Of a DNA stretch of 50,887 nt, positions 20,035 to 31,513 are shown piece by piece. Under the pieces are notes generated by a model that ran no database searches, had not been told where the DNA came from, and saw nothing but the letters and a program-made list of their open reading frames with translations. The DNA is taken from positions 1 to 50,887 of the forward strand of contig JAUCBJ010004430.1 of NCBI GenBank assembly GCA_032718475.1, read 5' to 3'. The stretch comes from Nemertoderma westbladi (Eukaryota; Xenacoelomorpha; Nemertodermatida; Nemertodermatidae). The stretch's first letter is position 1; each line of letters starts with the position of its first letter. A program made the translations under genes and the position numbers.

Positions 20035-22423
20035 TCATCGTCTTTTATGGTTATTAATGTCCTCAACTTTCTGGTCCTCCACCTCCCTGTGGTATTTTAC
20101 CACGTGTTCGAGGTAATAGGTCCCGGAGCAGCGGTCCAGGAACCATTCGAGATGTCCCAGGTGTCCCTGCCGCCACTCGTCTAGCCTGTCCTGCATCTTC
20201 TGTACACCTATTATCAAGGTGACGTGCATGATATGGGTATATTGCACGGTCTCCTCGCGCCTCGATATCGTGAGTACAAAATCTGGTTTCATGTGGAAGA
20301 ACCCCATGGCAATCCCCTGCATGAGGAGGCGACGCCAGGTCTCCACTCCCATGTTGGCGTTGCACTCAAATCGCTCCAGGTGCCCCCTCGGCTCCCTCTG
20401 GTCAGAATTGCTGTTCCGGTGTCCCCGGAAGCCGCACTGTCCGCACAGTCGGTGCAGTACCTGGCAGGCCATCAGGAAGTGACCTCGTTTGCCGCAATAC
20501 GAGCACGGATCCCTAAGAAGCTTGCCTGGTGGGCCAAACGTACACCTGTCCTGGATATGACTCAGGGCTACACAGGTATAACAGGCCTGCAGCTGGAAGT
20601 CGTATCCAGCATTGTCCTTGATCGGTCTTTGTTTCATGTAGTAAATGTGTTTTCTCTCTCTCGCCACGTTCGCTGCGCCCTGATCCTTTGCAAGTTCGTC
20701 CATCTTGTGCAGGGTCTCCGTCTGCAGCAGCTGTTCCAGAATGGTGGGTTCTTCCCAGCGATCCACCTGTCTCCTGACGGGGGACCGCGTTTCCCTCTGT
20801 TCCGGTCTCCTTATTGGTTCCAGGGGCGGCATGCCCCCCCTCCCAAAGTTATCGTTTTCCTCCTGCCCGTTGCTGTCTTCCACGTAGGCGCTCGTCTGTC
20901 CTGCATATGGGCGACGTAGTTCCCCCGGTCGTCGCCCCAGCATCCTCGATGGTCTCTCCGTCGGGCGACGCTCCATGCGACCCTGGGTGAAGAGCCCCCG
21001 AGTACTATGTACGGGCGAGTTCCTTCAGTACTTCGCTTCTCCTGAGTACACAACCCCGTCTCGTGATCTCCCGCCTACGACCATCCTCTCCACCGATTGG
21101 TCAAACGGTCTCCTCTGGTCCCGCATATGACCCGCCACCGAAGCCGCCCCACAGAAGATTCTTCCACAGCTTTTCCCCAAAGATCCGCGGTAGCTGCGGT
21201 TCCCGGTAGCCGCTCCGTATCGGAAGTGGGTGGCATCCGAGGCCGGTTGGTGTTCTCGTTCCTCTTGGAACCCCCACTTCGCCTCGCATTGTGGCTGGGG
21301 TTGGTCCCCGCCCTCATATCCATTCCAGACTTTGTAACTGGTAGATGGCGGTGTCTGGTCATCCTGTTCCTCTCTCCGGGCATACTCTCTTTGGATCATC
21401 TCGGTAGTCGGCGTTATAAATCCCCTCGGTCCGGTTCAGATCCATTGGGAAGTCCACAAGGGGCCACAGTACCCTACGGATAGCCTCTCGGTCTGAGAGG
21501 ATCCTGCCTCCATTCTCGCGGAAGGCTCGGGGAGCCAGGCCCACCATGTATGTGGGCTGTAGGATGTACTGTTCTTGAACCGCGTCTAGTCGTCGGTTCC
21601 TCAATGGGAAGGTATACAGTTGTGGGGGCCATCTGGGTCTCACCTTGAACTGTTCTGTGGTTAATCGTATGGCACCCGCCTGTCCGTCTGCTTCTCCCTG
21701 GACATGGGTTTGAAGTTGACCAGCCCGGTCTCTCGGGCAAATGAACCCAGTCCAAAGGCGTCGTTCGGCAGCGCGTACAATGCGTCGGTGTTTGGTGATG
21801 ACATCGCCCTGAACTGAAGTGCGGTATCCGATACCGGTTCGATGTTCGCCGGCCCCCCTATAGCCGTCAGGTCAGTCAACCCTACCTTGTAGTTCTCTTT
21901 GTTCGATATCATGTCCGTCATAGCCTTTGGAATTTTATTCCAGATCCCCTCACCGTCCTTTAAGGGGTACGCGATGGTGATAACTAACTAGACCTCCGGG
22001 TGATACGGGTGTGTTCTTTGGTGTGATGTGGGGATTCTGGGGTGCGCTAAACCCTAAGACCCAGGCGTTGGTCGATATTCGGGTTGTAAACCTTGGCGCC
22101 GGGTCATATGCCGGTCGCACCCCAATGTCTGTCCTCGAGTCGGCCGAAGACCAGAAGACGCGGACACAGTGACGGCCCGACAGGGCAACTTCTCGCCATT
22201 CGTCACCTCCTGCAATGGAGTTCTCACGCCGCAAGCGAACCATCTTCTCCGAGTGGTGGCAGACCGGCTGCAACGATTGTGGGGGCGGCCCTATAGCATC
22301 ACAATGGGCTGGATCTGTACGCGGATTCAGTTGGCTATTATTAGAGGGGCCACCCATTGTCTGCGGGGCTCCTGCATTAAGTGGAGGAGCGCTCAGGGGC
22401 CGGATGATGGTGCAGGGTTACCA
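20035..22423 (-). pseudogene. Gag-like zinc-knuckle protein locus, GC-rich
   Basis: The clearest frame (20976-20035, 313 codons) carries two CCHC knuckles, C132-C135-H140-C145 and C158-C161-H166-C171, and a third partial one (C178, C181, H186, no final Cys). This arrangement suggests a nucleic-acid-binding, gag-like protein. Upstream minus-strand frames at 22357-21950, 21921-21661, 21643-21359 and 21399-21025 have protein-like composition and can be joined only by frame changes, so the locus likely encodes a protein of more than 700 residues that has decayed. Notable pieces are SPNTDALYALPNDAFGLGS and QPTYMVGLAPRAFRENGG. No reverse transcriptase, integrase or transposase was found next to it. 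GC content is far above that of the flanks. The locus abruptly replaces the 3' end of the LINE at about 22424. The family is not recognised, and LINE ORF1 or retroelement gag are the main possibilities. Confidence 0.5.
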
Positions 22424-25345
22424 GAATTTCCTTGACTTCTGGAGCCAGTAGGTGGAGTTATCATCACCCCGTCATCATTATGATGATCTAAGGACATGCG
22501 TAGAACATAGTCAACCACAATAATGAACAAGAATGGTGCAAGTGTGTCTCCTTGGAGGATGCCTCATAACACTTCAAATGGTTCTGTGTCACCATCAACA
22601 GTAGACACAAATGTTGTCGAACCATCGTATACTGATCTGATTGCTGCAATAATTTTATCAGGAATCCCATATAATGAAAGTATGCTGAACATACGTGTGC
22701 GAGAGACTGAATCAAAGGCCTTGAAGAAGTCAACAAAGATAACAGCCAGATGCCTGTCTTTCTTTTTTGATAATTCTTCAATTATCCTTCTAAGTGCCAA
22801 AATGGGCTCCATGGTCCCACGACCTTTACGGAACCCATTCTGATTTCCACGGAGCAGTCTCTCAATGGGATCCCTGATGCGATTTAATAAAATCCTATTG
22901 TATAGCTTTGCAGCAATCGAGATCAATGAGATTCCCCGAAAAGAACCATAGAGTGTTAGGTTGCCCTTCTTGGGAACTGGCACCAACTTATTTTTTTTCA
23001 ATTCGTGTGGGACTCTTGTTGCTCGGTACATGTCTACTATGATGGGATAGATGAGCTTTAAACACTCAGGTATTTTAAAGACCTCAGGGGGAACACCATC
23101 TACTCCACTGGCACGATTGGTCTTAATGCTCTTTGCATGCAGCCTTCACTTCTGCAAAGGAGATATCGCCAATGGGAATATCTGGGAGTACAGACTCAGA
23201 CACTTTTACTTCTATAAAGCTATCAGGCAATACCCTGTCATTATTGAGGAGCTTTTCAAAGTGGGCTTTCCAACCATTGAGGCGATCGGCTGGTGATTCA
23301 GCCTTAACCTTCCTTGGTGGTTGGTTGGCTTTTCCGCCCAGTAAGCAGATTGATCGATTTCCATGCCTGGGATGATTGCCTGCTGTCGTCAGCATCATTG
23401 ATGGCATCAACCTGTTGGTTTATTAGCTCCTGTAGATTAACAGAGTACTGCCTGTTCAGGGACCTAGATGCAGCCTTAACTGCATTCTTGGCCGCTGTAG
23501 TCTGTTTGAGTCGGGACTCTTTCTGCGCCTTATGAAGGTCATTTCGGCACTTCTGAATTTTGTTGTCAGTCTAGGGGGCCCTTTTCCTGTTTCGAGGGTA
23601 TACAGGAACTGTTTCTGCAGCTGCTAACTTAACTGCTTCTGTAAAGGCAGTATAGCCCTCACAGTGATCTGCCGCATCAGAGGCAAGAGCCTCATACCTG
23701 TTGCTCAGCTGTAGTGTGAAGCTGGATCTCACACTTGGCTGTTGCAACAGAGAGGACCAGTCATGCCGCGGCAATGCAGATTTCGTTGTTCTGCTAGCAC
23801 GCAGACTAAGTCTTACCTTGGCCACAATAAGGCGGTGATCTCTAGAGAAGGGTCGAAGTGTAAATGCATTACAGTTTTGTATAGAGCTCCTGCATTTCCT
23901 ACGAAACAGAATATGGTCTATCTGGGACTTGTGACCACTGGGTCCACTATGAGTCCAAAGCTTTCCAGTTCGCTTCTTGAACTGGGTTCCAGCCGAAAAC
24001 AATCCATTTCCAGAGATAAAATCCTGAAGATGGACAGAATTTCGGTTAACACTATTGCTATAGACCCAGGGCGATGTAGGTGATTGATGCAGACTTGCAT
24101 TAAAGTCTCCCAGGAATGTTAAGAATGCATGCTGATCCACTCCATCAGTAGCTGCTTGTAGATTGTGGTAGAAATTTTCCACCTCCTCTACAGGGGAAAC
24201 ACTAGTTGGAGAGTAGCACACAATCAGAACCACCTTAGGAAACTTCTTAGCCAGTCTTCCAGAACATGAGAAGTGGCAACGGATGATGCGGTTATAGATT
24301 TGGTCTATTTTGTCCAATGCTGCATGTGCAGTTGGATTCATCAATAGACCAATTCCACCATTGCCTCTATCATCTGCTGACGCGAGGGCGAGTCCCCTAC
24401 CGCCCCCCATGTCCTTAATCAGAACCTCTTCAGTCTGTCCAGTCTGCATTCGGTGCTCTTGAACACCCACTGCGCTAAGAGAAAGCTTATCTGCTTATCT
24501 GAAGGCAGTCAGCTCACCTTGTCGCATTGGGGACCCGAGTGTTAGGGTGTTTACTGAGGCTAATCTAGTGACTTGCCTCAAATTCACCAATGGTTTTGTT
24601 GGTCGGGGTGGAACATGAGAGTAGCCTCCAACTCCAGAATCCCTCTCCCCATCACAATCTGGCCTCCCTGGTGACCCAGGGTTTGGGCCAGATAGGTCAT
24701 CAGGAAAGGAACTCAAAGAATTGTTGGCTGCTCTCTCTCCAGTTGGGGGTGAGACAGACAGCCGGTCAGGAGTTAACTGACGCCTGTGAGGCCGATTGAG
24801 TCCGGTAATTCCACTGGCCTCTAGTGGCCGGACCTCCGCATTACTAATGTTATCCATAGTGGGGGTTGGGGGGTGCTTTTTTGCCGAGTCAGCTCTCGGG
24901 GCAAATACCACACCCTGGTTTGCCATTCCACAGGGTGGGTGTCGCAATGGAGTCAGATATGAGGCCCATCACCCATATCTACTCTGGCACACATGACCCA
25001 CCATTGGCTGTTGCAGCTCATCTGCTGGGTCATGCCCTGTACACTTGCTGCCAGGTGCAGGTCGCAGTGAAGTGCTCTCAGAGTGGACATGAGAACACTC
25101 TACTCCTGACCAGCCATTGGTAGATCACCATCTGCCTGGTCAGGCCATATACCCCTGCAGCCAAGTATATGGGTCCTTAATCCAGGACCAAGGGCGTCCT
25201 TATCCCAGAACGAAAGGGGTACTAGTTACAGGACCAGATTTGCCCTCGTAAGAGGGTCTATGCAGCTACAGGTGGCACCTCCTTTATGCTGCATGGAGGT
25301 GGCAAGCTTTCTTGATCAATGACCTAGAATACCTGACCTGACCAG
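22424..25345 (-). pseudogene. LINE with APE endonuclease and reverse transcriptase, copy 2
   Basis: Transcribed right to left. 25345-24950 looks like 5' untranslated sequence. 24947-24495 codes for an N-terminal region ending VNTLTLGSPMRQGELTAF; a TAA follows, after which the frame stays open into ADKLSLSAVGVQEHR, an APE endonuclease motif. 24470-23571 gives LGDFNASL, SQIDHIL and SRDHRLI, the catalytic metal and His residues of APE endonucleases. 23410-22564 gives the reverse transcriptase up to AIFVDFFKAFDSVS-like motif A and the start of motif B, in at least three frames. The gene stops at about 22424, so the catalytic ADD is missing. It shares high identity with copy 1 across 22430-23410 against 15560-16510. 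Several stops and frameshifts make it inactive. Confidence 0.85.
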
Positions 25346-25349
25346 ACCC

Positions 25350-25695
25350 GGTCCCACTTGGTGTAGTGGTAACACTGGTAACAGTCAAATACCTTGGTGT
25401 AGTGGTTGCATTTGCATTGAATTCACATCTCTCCGTGGTTCAATCGGGTTCAATCCCCACCCCACATGGGCAAGGGCAGTTTTCGTTTCAGCACGAATGC
25501 TTTGAAGGGACTACCCAGGCCGCATCTCAGCCTTTCATCCTTAATTGGTAGCTAAATGGGTACAGGTACTGCAGTTTCCTCTGGGGAGTAAAGTTCTGGG
25601 GGGACCGCACTGGAAATAAGTCGTCAGACTTTGTGTGTAATCTCGCCCCCGGCCTAATGGCTGAAGAATATTTACTTCACTTTACTTTAGGCTAC
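25350..25695 (+). mobile_element. tRNA-derived SINE, family 2, full copy
   Basis: Contains a B-box-like GGGTTCAATCCCC (about 25447-25459) and A-box-like TGGTGTAGTGGTAAC, both in tRNA order. The body contains TTCGTTTCAGCACGAATGC, then CTCAGCCTTTCATCC (25526-25540), TTAATTGGTAGCTAAATGGG, and ends CGGCCTAATGGCTGAAG followed by a TTTACTTC-like tail. The same sequence, reversed, occurs at 40083-40225 and partly at 30473-30532. A tandem A-box-like duplication (TGGTGTAGTGG twice, 25359 and 25395) lies at the head. Confidence 0.75.
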
Positions 25696-25883
25696 CGGCA
25701 GACCGGTACTTTTCACAGTGTTTTACTAAAAATATTTCGCCTTGTGATATTACAGTTCTGTAGTTGTAGTTCCTGTTGTGGTAAAAGATTAGGCCTAAAT
25801 TACGGTGGTAGGTAGGCCTATATTAACAGTGCAGCAACCAACAGGGCTTAAGCTGCTACAGTGCTAAAAATGAATGAATGAAT

Positions 25884-26283
25884 GCACTAATGTTGTACAT
25901 AGTATATTAATAGGAAATAATTATCAATTATTACGGTGTAACGCACTAATGTTGTACATAGTATATTAATAGGAAATAATTATCAATTATTACGGTGTAA
26001 CGCACTACTGTTGTACATAGTATATTAATAGGAAATAATTATCAATTATTATGGTGTAACGCACTAATGTTGTACATAGTACTGTATATTAATAGGAAAT
26101 AATTATCAATTATTACGGTGTAACACACTAATGTTGTACATAGTATATTAATAGGAAATAATTATCAATTATTATGGTGTAACGCACTAATGTTGTACAT
26201 ATAGTATATTAATAGGAAATAATTATCAATTATTACGGTGTAACGCACGGTACATAATGTTGTACATAGTTAATATTAGGAAA
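25884..26283 (+). repeat. 59-bp tandem repeat, about seven copies
   Basis: Unit begins GCACTAATGTTGTACATAGT and continues ATATTAATAGGAAATAATTA, then TCAATTATTACGGTGTAAC. Copies start at 25884, 25943 and 26002 with exact 59-bp spacing. Later copies carry small insertions (CTGTA, AT), and the last copy is truncated. An ATGA-type microsatellite (about 25868-25884) sits directly before the array. Confidence 0.9.
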
Positions 26284-26599
26284 TACTTATATATCCATTA
26301 ATGTATAATAATTAAAAAAAAAATGTTCTAAAAATTGTTATAAAATTTATTAATTCTATTCATGAATAAAATTTTGGCAGCTTTATACCCATTGTTGCCA
26401 CTTAGTCAGAAGGGTGAGCTTATGCACGCCCATAACTAACAGATGGCAAGTTAGTGGCAAATCACCCCCCCCCCCCCCCCCGTAGTTTAGTAATAGAACA
26501 AAATAGATTCTGGAATATTCTACACTCACCTCATACTAGGGCAAAATATTATAGTGGATCAAAACAGATTGCGTCCAGAGCCCCCCCCCCCCCCCCCCC
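26284..26599. other. Non-coding region with two poly-C tracts
   Basis: No gene is supported. C-homopolymers of about 17 and 19 bases lie at about 26465-26481 and 26581-26599. Each is followed by GT then TTTA and an ATAGAA motif, suggesting a duplicated element end. Confidence 0.5.
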
Positions 26600-27752
26600 G
26601 TTGTTTATAAATAGAAGATATTATAAAGATCAATTCATTTAATAGATCAATGAAGTCTGATTTTACCTTGCAATTTTTGACTAACTTATTATATGAATCC
26701 TTGTCTGCCCCACCCATACACGCAATACGTTCTTTGACCTGAGTTGTAAGCTCAGCAATGGTCCAGTTAATTATCCTACTCGATAGGAATTCTTCATCCT
26801 TAGTTATTGGGACCTTTTTATAATTTGGCACATCACCATCATCACATTGGCGCCCCAATGCATCCAACAATCGATTCTACAACATCCTTGAGTCTTTCCA
26901 TGCCAACGGATTTAACATTATTAAACTGCGATGACAGCTCTGTACCTCCAACACCCCGTGGTGGAGAAGGTAATGCGGGGTCAGAGATAGGCAAAAGTAA
27001 AACAACTTCCTGCCATTTATCAGCTATTGCTGACATATGTTTATTATGGGCGTATTCATCAATACTATTGGAAGTACTAGTATATTTGCCAAGGGTTGAT
27101 TTGTTTATCTGTAATAAAGTGCTCCCCAGCTCGTTTACTACAGACACCAACCCATACAATTCCTCCCACTTACCCATACTGCGTGGTACACCATGGGGGT
27201 GTAAGTGTTTCAGCATTTGGTGAATACCTTCTAATAGGTAGTCACCACCTTTGCCGTTGGTCGAAGTCGGCATCCGTTTATAGGATGTTCCACTTTCCAA
27301 AAATTGTAAAACTTCCAGTTGTAAACACAGCCGTTGTGTAATGTAGTATGCCACAATCTTTTGGTAGTGCTTATGCCCACGTGTATAAAATAGCGGGGCA
27401 AATTTCAAAAGGGCGCATAACATAAAATCGGCGCGATTGCGATGTATCCCAATCTGCAGAAAAACTATAGCTAATAGATATGTGGATTATACTGCATCAT
27501 GGCAGTAAACCCCTCATTTGGACACTGATCCAGAATGGCCTGGAGTTTAGTAATTACCTCTATTTCTGAGAGTGTAGTGTTTATAGTACCTACAAATCCT
27601 AGCAGTTGGGCTCTCGTAGCACCAGTTAAGGCAACCACAACTGCTTCCCACGATTTGTGGTGATCCGTGGCCTCCCGACAACTTTTTAGCCACCCGGGAG
27701 TATGGTAACCACTCTCCATTGCTAGGCTATTTTTTACGATATTTTTTAACAT
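26600..27752 (-). pseudogene. Unrecognised transposon-like or host protein, one frameshift and a possible intron
   Basis: Minus strand, read right to left. 27752-27471 gives the N-terminal part (SWEAVVVALTGATRAQLL, then SEIEVITKLQAILDQCP) and a stop. An acceptor-like TTTTTCTGCAG lies at about 27450, and the next frame (27450-26842) contains GHKHYQKIVAYYITQRL, followed by GKGGDYLLEGIHQMLKHLHP, GVPRSMGKWEELYGL and EYAHNKHMSAIADKWQEVV. A one-base shift near 26845 moves to the frame running to about 26600, with VPITKDEEFLSSRIINW. The G-H-x-x-Y motif plus long helical segments resembles a family of large uncharacterised invertebrate proteins linked to transposons; I suspect relation to DUF6589-type proteins but cannot confirm it. 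GC is higher than in the flanks. The first frame's stop could instead be spliced out. Confidence 0.45.
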
Positions 27753-27770
27753 ATACTTACCAACTATTGT

Positions 27771-28887
27771 TTAAGGGGGGGGGGGGGGGGGGGGGTAGCG
27801 CATTTTCTGACCATAAAGACGAATTTTTGAAACATATCCTATCTGATGCAGAATTTCATGCTGAATCCAAATATGGAAACCGTTTTCCCATATCTTGCTT
27901 AGTTTTCGACATATCTGGCATAGAAGATACTGGCTCCGATATATCGCGATATCGGTAAGGCGATGAAGTTTGGGGTTTGCATTCAATTTCTGCAAATTTC
28001 TGTGCCCATTGGTGCCAATTGGATGTCTCCACGAGAAAGAGCACAAAATTTTAATTGAGAAAGTAGTTTTTTATGATTATTGGACCTACTGATCAGTTTA
28101 TAAGACAACTTCAAGTCTCCGGAATGAAGACGGGACTCGAATAAGCGACTCTGCGGTCTTTGCGGGATTACACGGAATAGACTTATCGGTCATCGGAGAT
28201 CTTCAAAATGTATAATCTCCAGTTCTAGTTCTTAGGCTCATTCGAAAGCTCTTTTCTTAGAGAACAAAGTTACCATTTGATTTAAAACAAAATGGTTCTA
28301 AAGCAACATAACATGAATTTTGGTAAAATATGCCTTGCAAATTTTGTTCAAGTTATGATTGCTCAGGCAGCTTTCAAGAGTTTGCCAAACCAAATGGTAA
28401 CTTTGGTCTCTGAGAAAAGAGCTTTCGAATGAGCCCTAAACGAACTCCGTACGACCACTAGAACTGGAGATTATACATTTTGAAGATCTCCGATGACCGA
28501 TAAGTCTATTCCGTATAATCCCGCAAAGACCGCACAGTCGCTTATCGAGTCCCGTCTTCATTCCGTAGACATGAAGTTGTCTTATAAACTGATCAGTAGG
28601 TCCAATAATCATAAAAAAATACCTTCTCAATTAAAATTTTGTGCTCTTTCTCGTGGAGACATCCAATTAGCACCACTGAGCACAGAAATTTGCAGAAATT
28701 GAATGCAAACCCCAAACTTTATCGCCTTACCGATAAAGTTCTTCTATCCCAGATATCTCGTAAGTAAGCAAGATATAGGAAAACGGTTTCCATATTTGGA
28801 TTCAGCATGAAATTCTGCATCAGATAGGATATGTTTCAAAATTTCGACTTTTTGGTCAGAAAATGTGCTACCCCCGCCCCCCCTTAA
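27771..28887. mobile_element. TTAA-flanked hairpin (foldback) element
   Basis: The body (27775-28883) is bounded by TTAA. The left arm starts with 21 G bases then TAGCGCATTTTCTGACC; the right arm is its complement, with a C-rich end CCCCCGCCCCCCC. The arms match for about 500 bp each (for example AACATATCCTATCTGATGCA on the left and its complement on the right, and GATCTTCAAAATGTATAATC in both). Arms differ mostly by scattered substitutions and small indels, including single C/T and A-tract differences. The arms come close to meeting near 28290-28380. No coding sequence is supported; reading frames across it are antisense pairs. It shares its right TTAA with element A copy 2. The TTAA target is typical of piggyBac or Kolobok elements. 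Confidence 0.85.
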
Positions 28888-30460
28888 CCCTATTAGTACC
28901 GGGCTATAAAATGTTGTACAAATACCGGGGGGGGGGGGGGGGGGGGTCATATTGACTCCCCCCTCTAAAATCTACAAATATTTACGAAAACGTCAGATTT
29001 TTTGTATGTACGTAGGTATCATTTGTCTGGATCCGACCGAAAAAAAAATGTTTCGAAAAAATGTACTGGGGTGATTATATTGCAGCACCAAAATTACAAG
29101 TAGTGCACAATTTTCACCAAAATTGAAAGTTACATTTTCGGCTAATTATTTTTCAATACATGTTTTCTGGGGTGCAAAATACATTGGAAAATATTAAAAA
29201 ATGATATGATTACTATAAATGGCTGTTTAGTCCTCTCTGTGTAGGAAAAAAATGAAAAAAACAAGTAACCAGCACTTTTCAGTTAGAACACAAATTTTTA
29301 ATTCACTTATACGATGCTATAAATTCACATTTTCAGGTTTTCGAGGGCGCTGATTCTAATGGAATACATTTCTAATATGCCAGATCATTGCTACTTGTAT
29401 TTTTTGGCGTAATTTGGCAAATTTTGGTGCTAGCACCAAATTTCGTACCCATCACCAAAAAGTACAAGTTTGCGATGTCCAGTGCTGTTTTTATTGATTC
29501 CATCGGATTCAGGACCCTCATAAACCCGTATAACGCAAGAAACAAGGTGATACTATCTACTTATCAATTTGCATATTTTCCAAAATTTGGTGCTGGCACA
29601 ACAATTTTCACCCACCGGCGAAAAATACAAGTTTGAGAACTCTTATGAAATTTTTACTGATTCCATTGAATTCAGAACCATCACAAACCCGTATAACGCA
29701 AGAAACAAGGTGACACAATCAATTGATATATTTGATGGTTTTCAAAATTTGGTGCTAGCACCACATTTTGCACCCACATCCGAAAAATACAAGTTTGAGA
29801 TGTCTAGTTCGATAATTATATTTTCCATTGAATTCAGAACAGCCATAAACCTCTAAAACGCAAGAAATAAATTGTCACAAGCAATTTTATCTATTGAATG
29901 GATTTTCAAAATTTCGTGCTAGCACCAAAATTTGCACACAGCACCGAAAAATACAAGTTTGATACGCTTGGTGCAACTCGTATATATTTCATCGAATCCA
30001 GAAACCCAAAAAACCCCAATTGCGTAAAAAACAAGTTTCAAACAATCAATTTACAAAATTGACTTATTTCAAAATTTGGTGCTGGCACCAAAATTTGGCA
30101 CCCACCGAAAAAAACAAGTTTGAAATTTCTAAATCAATTTATATGAATTCCATCAAATTTCTAACACCAAAAAACCGGTGTAAATCAAAAATAGAGATGT
30201 TACAATTCATATTTAATGAAATGTAATTTTCAAAAAACGTCTCAAAAAAAGTGCCAAAAGTAGGGTTAAAAAATGGTGCTATAACTCGAAAAGTACCCAA
30301 TATTTTTGAAAACGGTTTTCACTACTAGGAAGACAATAGATTTTTAGGAAAAGTCATAAAATTTCAGATTCCCAACTGCGTTTGTTTCAGAATTATAATA
30401 AAAAAACCACGGGGGGGGGGTCATATTGACCCCCCCCCCCCCCGGGTTTAATAGGGTTAA
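28884..30460. mobile_element. piggyBac-like non-autonomous element A, copy 2
   Basis: The body (28888-30456) is bounded by TTAA at 28884-28887 and 30457-30460 and has the same terminal repeats, G-run, TCATATTGA and C-run motifs, and five 163-bp units as copy 1. It is highly similar to 16843-18321. It keeps an 80-bp block (about 30190-30268, containing AGTGCCAAAAGTAGGG) absent in copy 1, flanked by A-runs, which suggests a deletion in copy 1. G-run lengths differ between copies. It contains no transposase. Confidence 0.85.
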
Positions 30461-30472
30461 GATGCAGTACTT

Positions 30473-30532
30473 GTAAAAAAAAGTAAAGTAAAGTTTTCTT
30501 CGGCCGTTAGCTTAGAGCTACCATTTAAGGAT
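30473..30532 (-). mobile_element. SINE family 2 tail fragment
   Basis: The complement reads GCATCCTTAAATGGTAGCTC followed by ACGGCCGAAG and an A/T-rich tail, matching the 3' part of the SINE at 25350-25695 with the middle segment missing. Confidence 0.6.
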
Positions 30533-31513
30533 GCAAAGCAATGGATGCAAAGGATGTAGCAGCATTATGTAGGTAGTAGCAGTATTAGGGTACATAGTAC
30601 CAAGTTAGAAGTTGTGGGCACCAAGAGCGCCACGTAGTAAGACTATTTTTTTAGCAAGCTTTTAGACCTTTAGCAGTTTAACCTGCCAAATTTAGGTGTC
30701 TTCTATGTTATAAATCGACTTTAGCCTATAACAAGTATTTGATACACATAAAGTTACATTAGCCGAAGCCAGCCTATGCGCGATCATTCACCCACGGTTA
30801 AGGGAGACTGGGTTCGGATGCTCTGACCTTATTGCGGTGTAGACCTACTGTATTATTCGTTTGATCGTTAATATATAATCTCTGACAAATATTATTCACT
30901 TTCGGGAAATATTAACAGTTCCTTTAGGACGTGGCACTCTAAGTATGTAAACAGAGTTATGACTTACACTAAACGCAACGGGATGGCTATTGATTTACGT
31001 ATAAAGCGCATTCTTTAGGAAATGCTTTGTTATCGGTCACACTCATGCACACTACCGCACACTGCTGCACACTGATCTGCCGACCTTCACTAATTTTAGT
31101 CATATATAAAGAGAACAGCAACTGACACATGTAGGGTCTATGAAATAGCATTCAATTCACTCCAAAACCACTATAATGTAAGTCGCAATTGCTATATGTA
31201 ACCGGTCTCTCTAACCTTCAGTATATCAAGAAGATTGGGGTTTTCTGATTATTTATCAATATTCTCCAAATATAACAACATATCCATCAAATGATAACAC
31301 TTAATAACCGACAGTAAATAGCAGTAAAATAATGCGGTGTTCTGAGCCGTGTTGTGTGTCCAGTTTGTACTGGTTTGGTTTGATAACAGTTATACGTTTC
31401 TATGATCAAAGCCGTTCTAATGTTTGGCTAAAGTCTGAAACACAGAATAATTCCAAAGCCGATGTTCTGGGCTCAGGGAAAAAGGTAAACAAAGACCATA
31501 ATGCATTGCGCGA
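30533..31513. other. Non-coding region
   Basis: No supported gene. A TATATAAAGAGAAC motif lies at about 31105-31118 and a short TGCACACTACCGCACACTGC repeat at about 31045. Neither is enough for a promoter call. Confidence 0.35.

Noticed and set aside
20224-20919. Plus-strand 231-codon frame
   Set aside because: It is antisense to the zinc-knuckle gene, whose motifs are on the minus strand.
31105-31118. TATA promoter
   Set aside because: A TATATAAAG motif in AT-rich DNA without a downstream gene is not enough.
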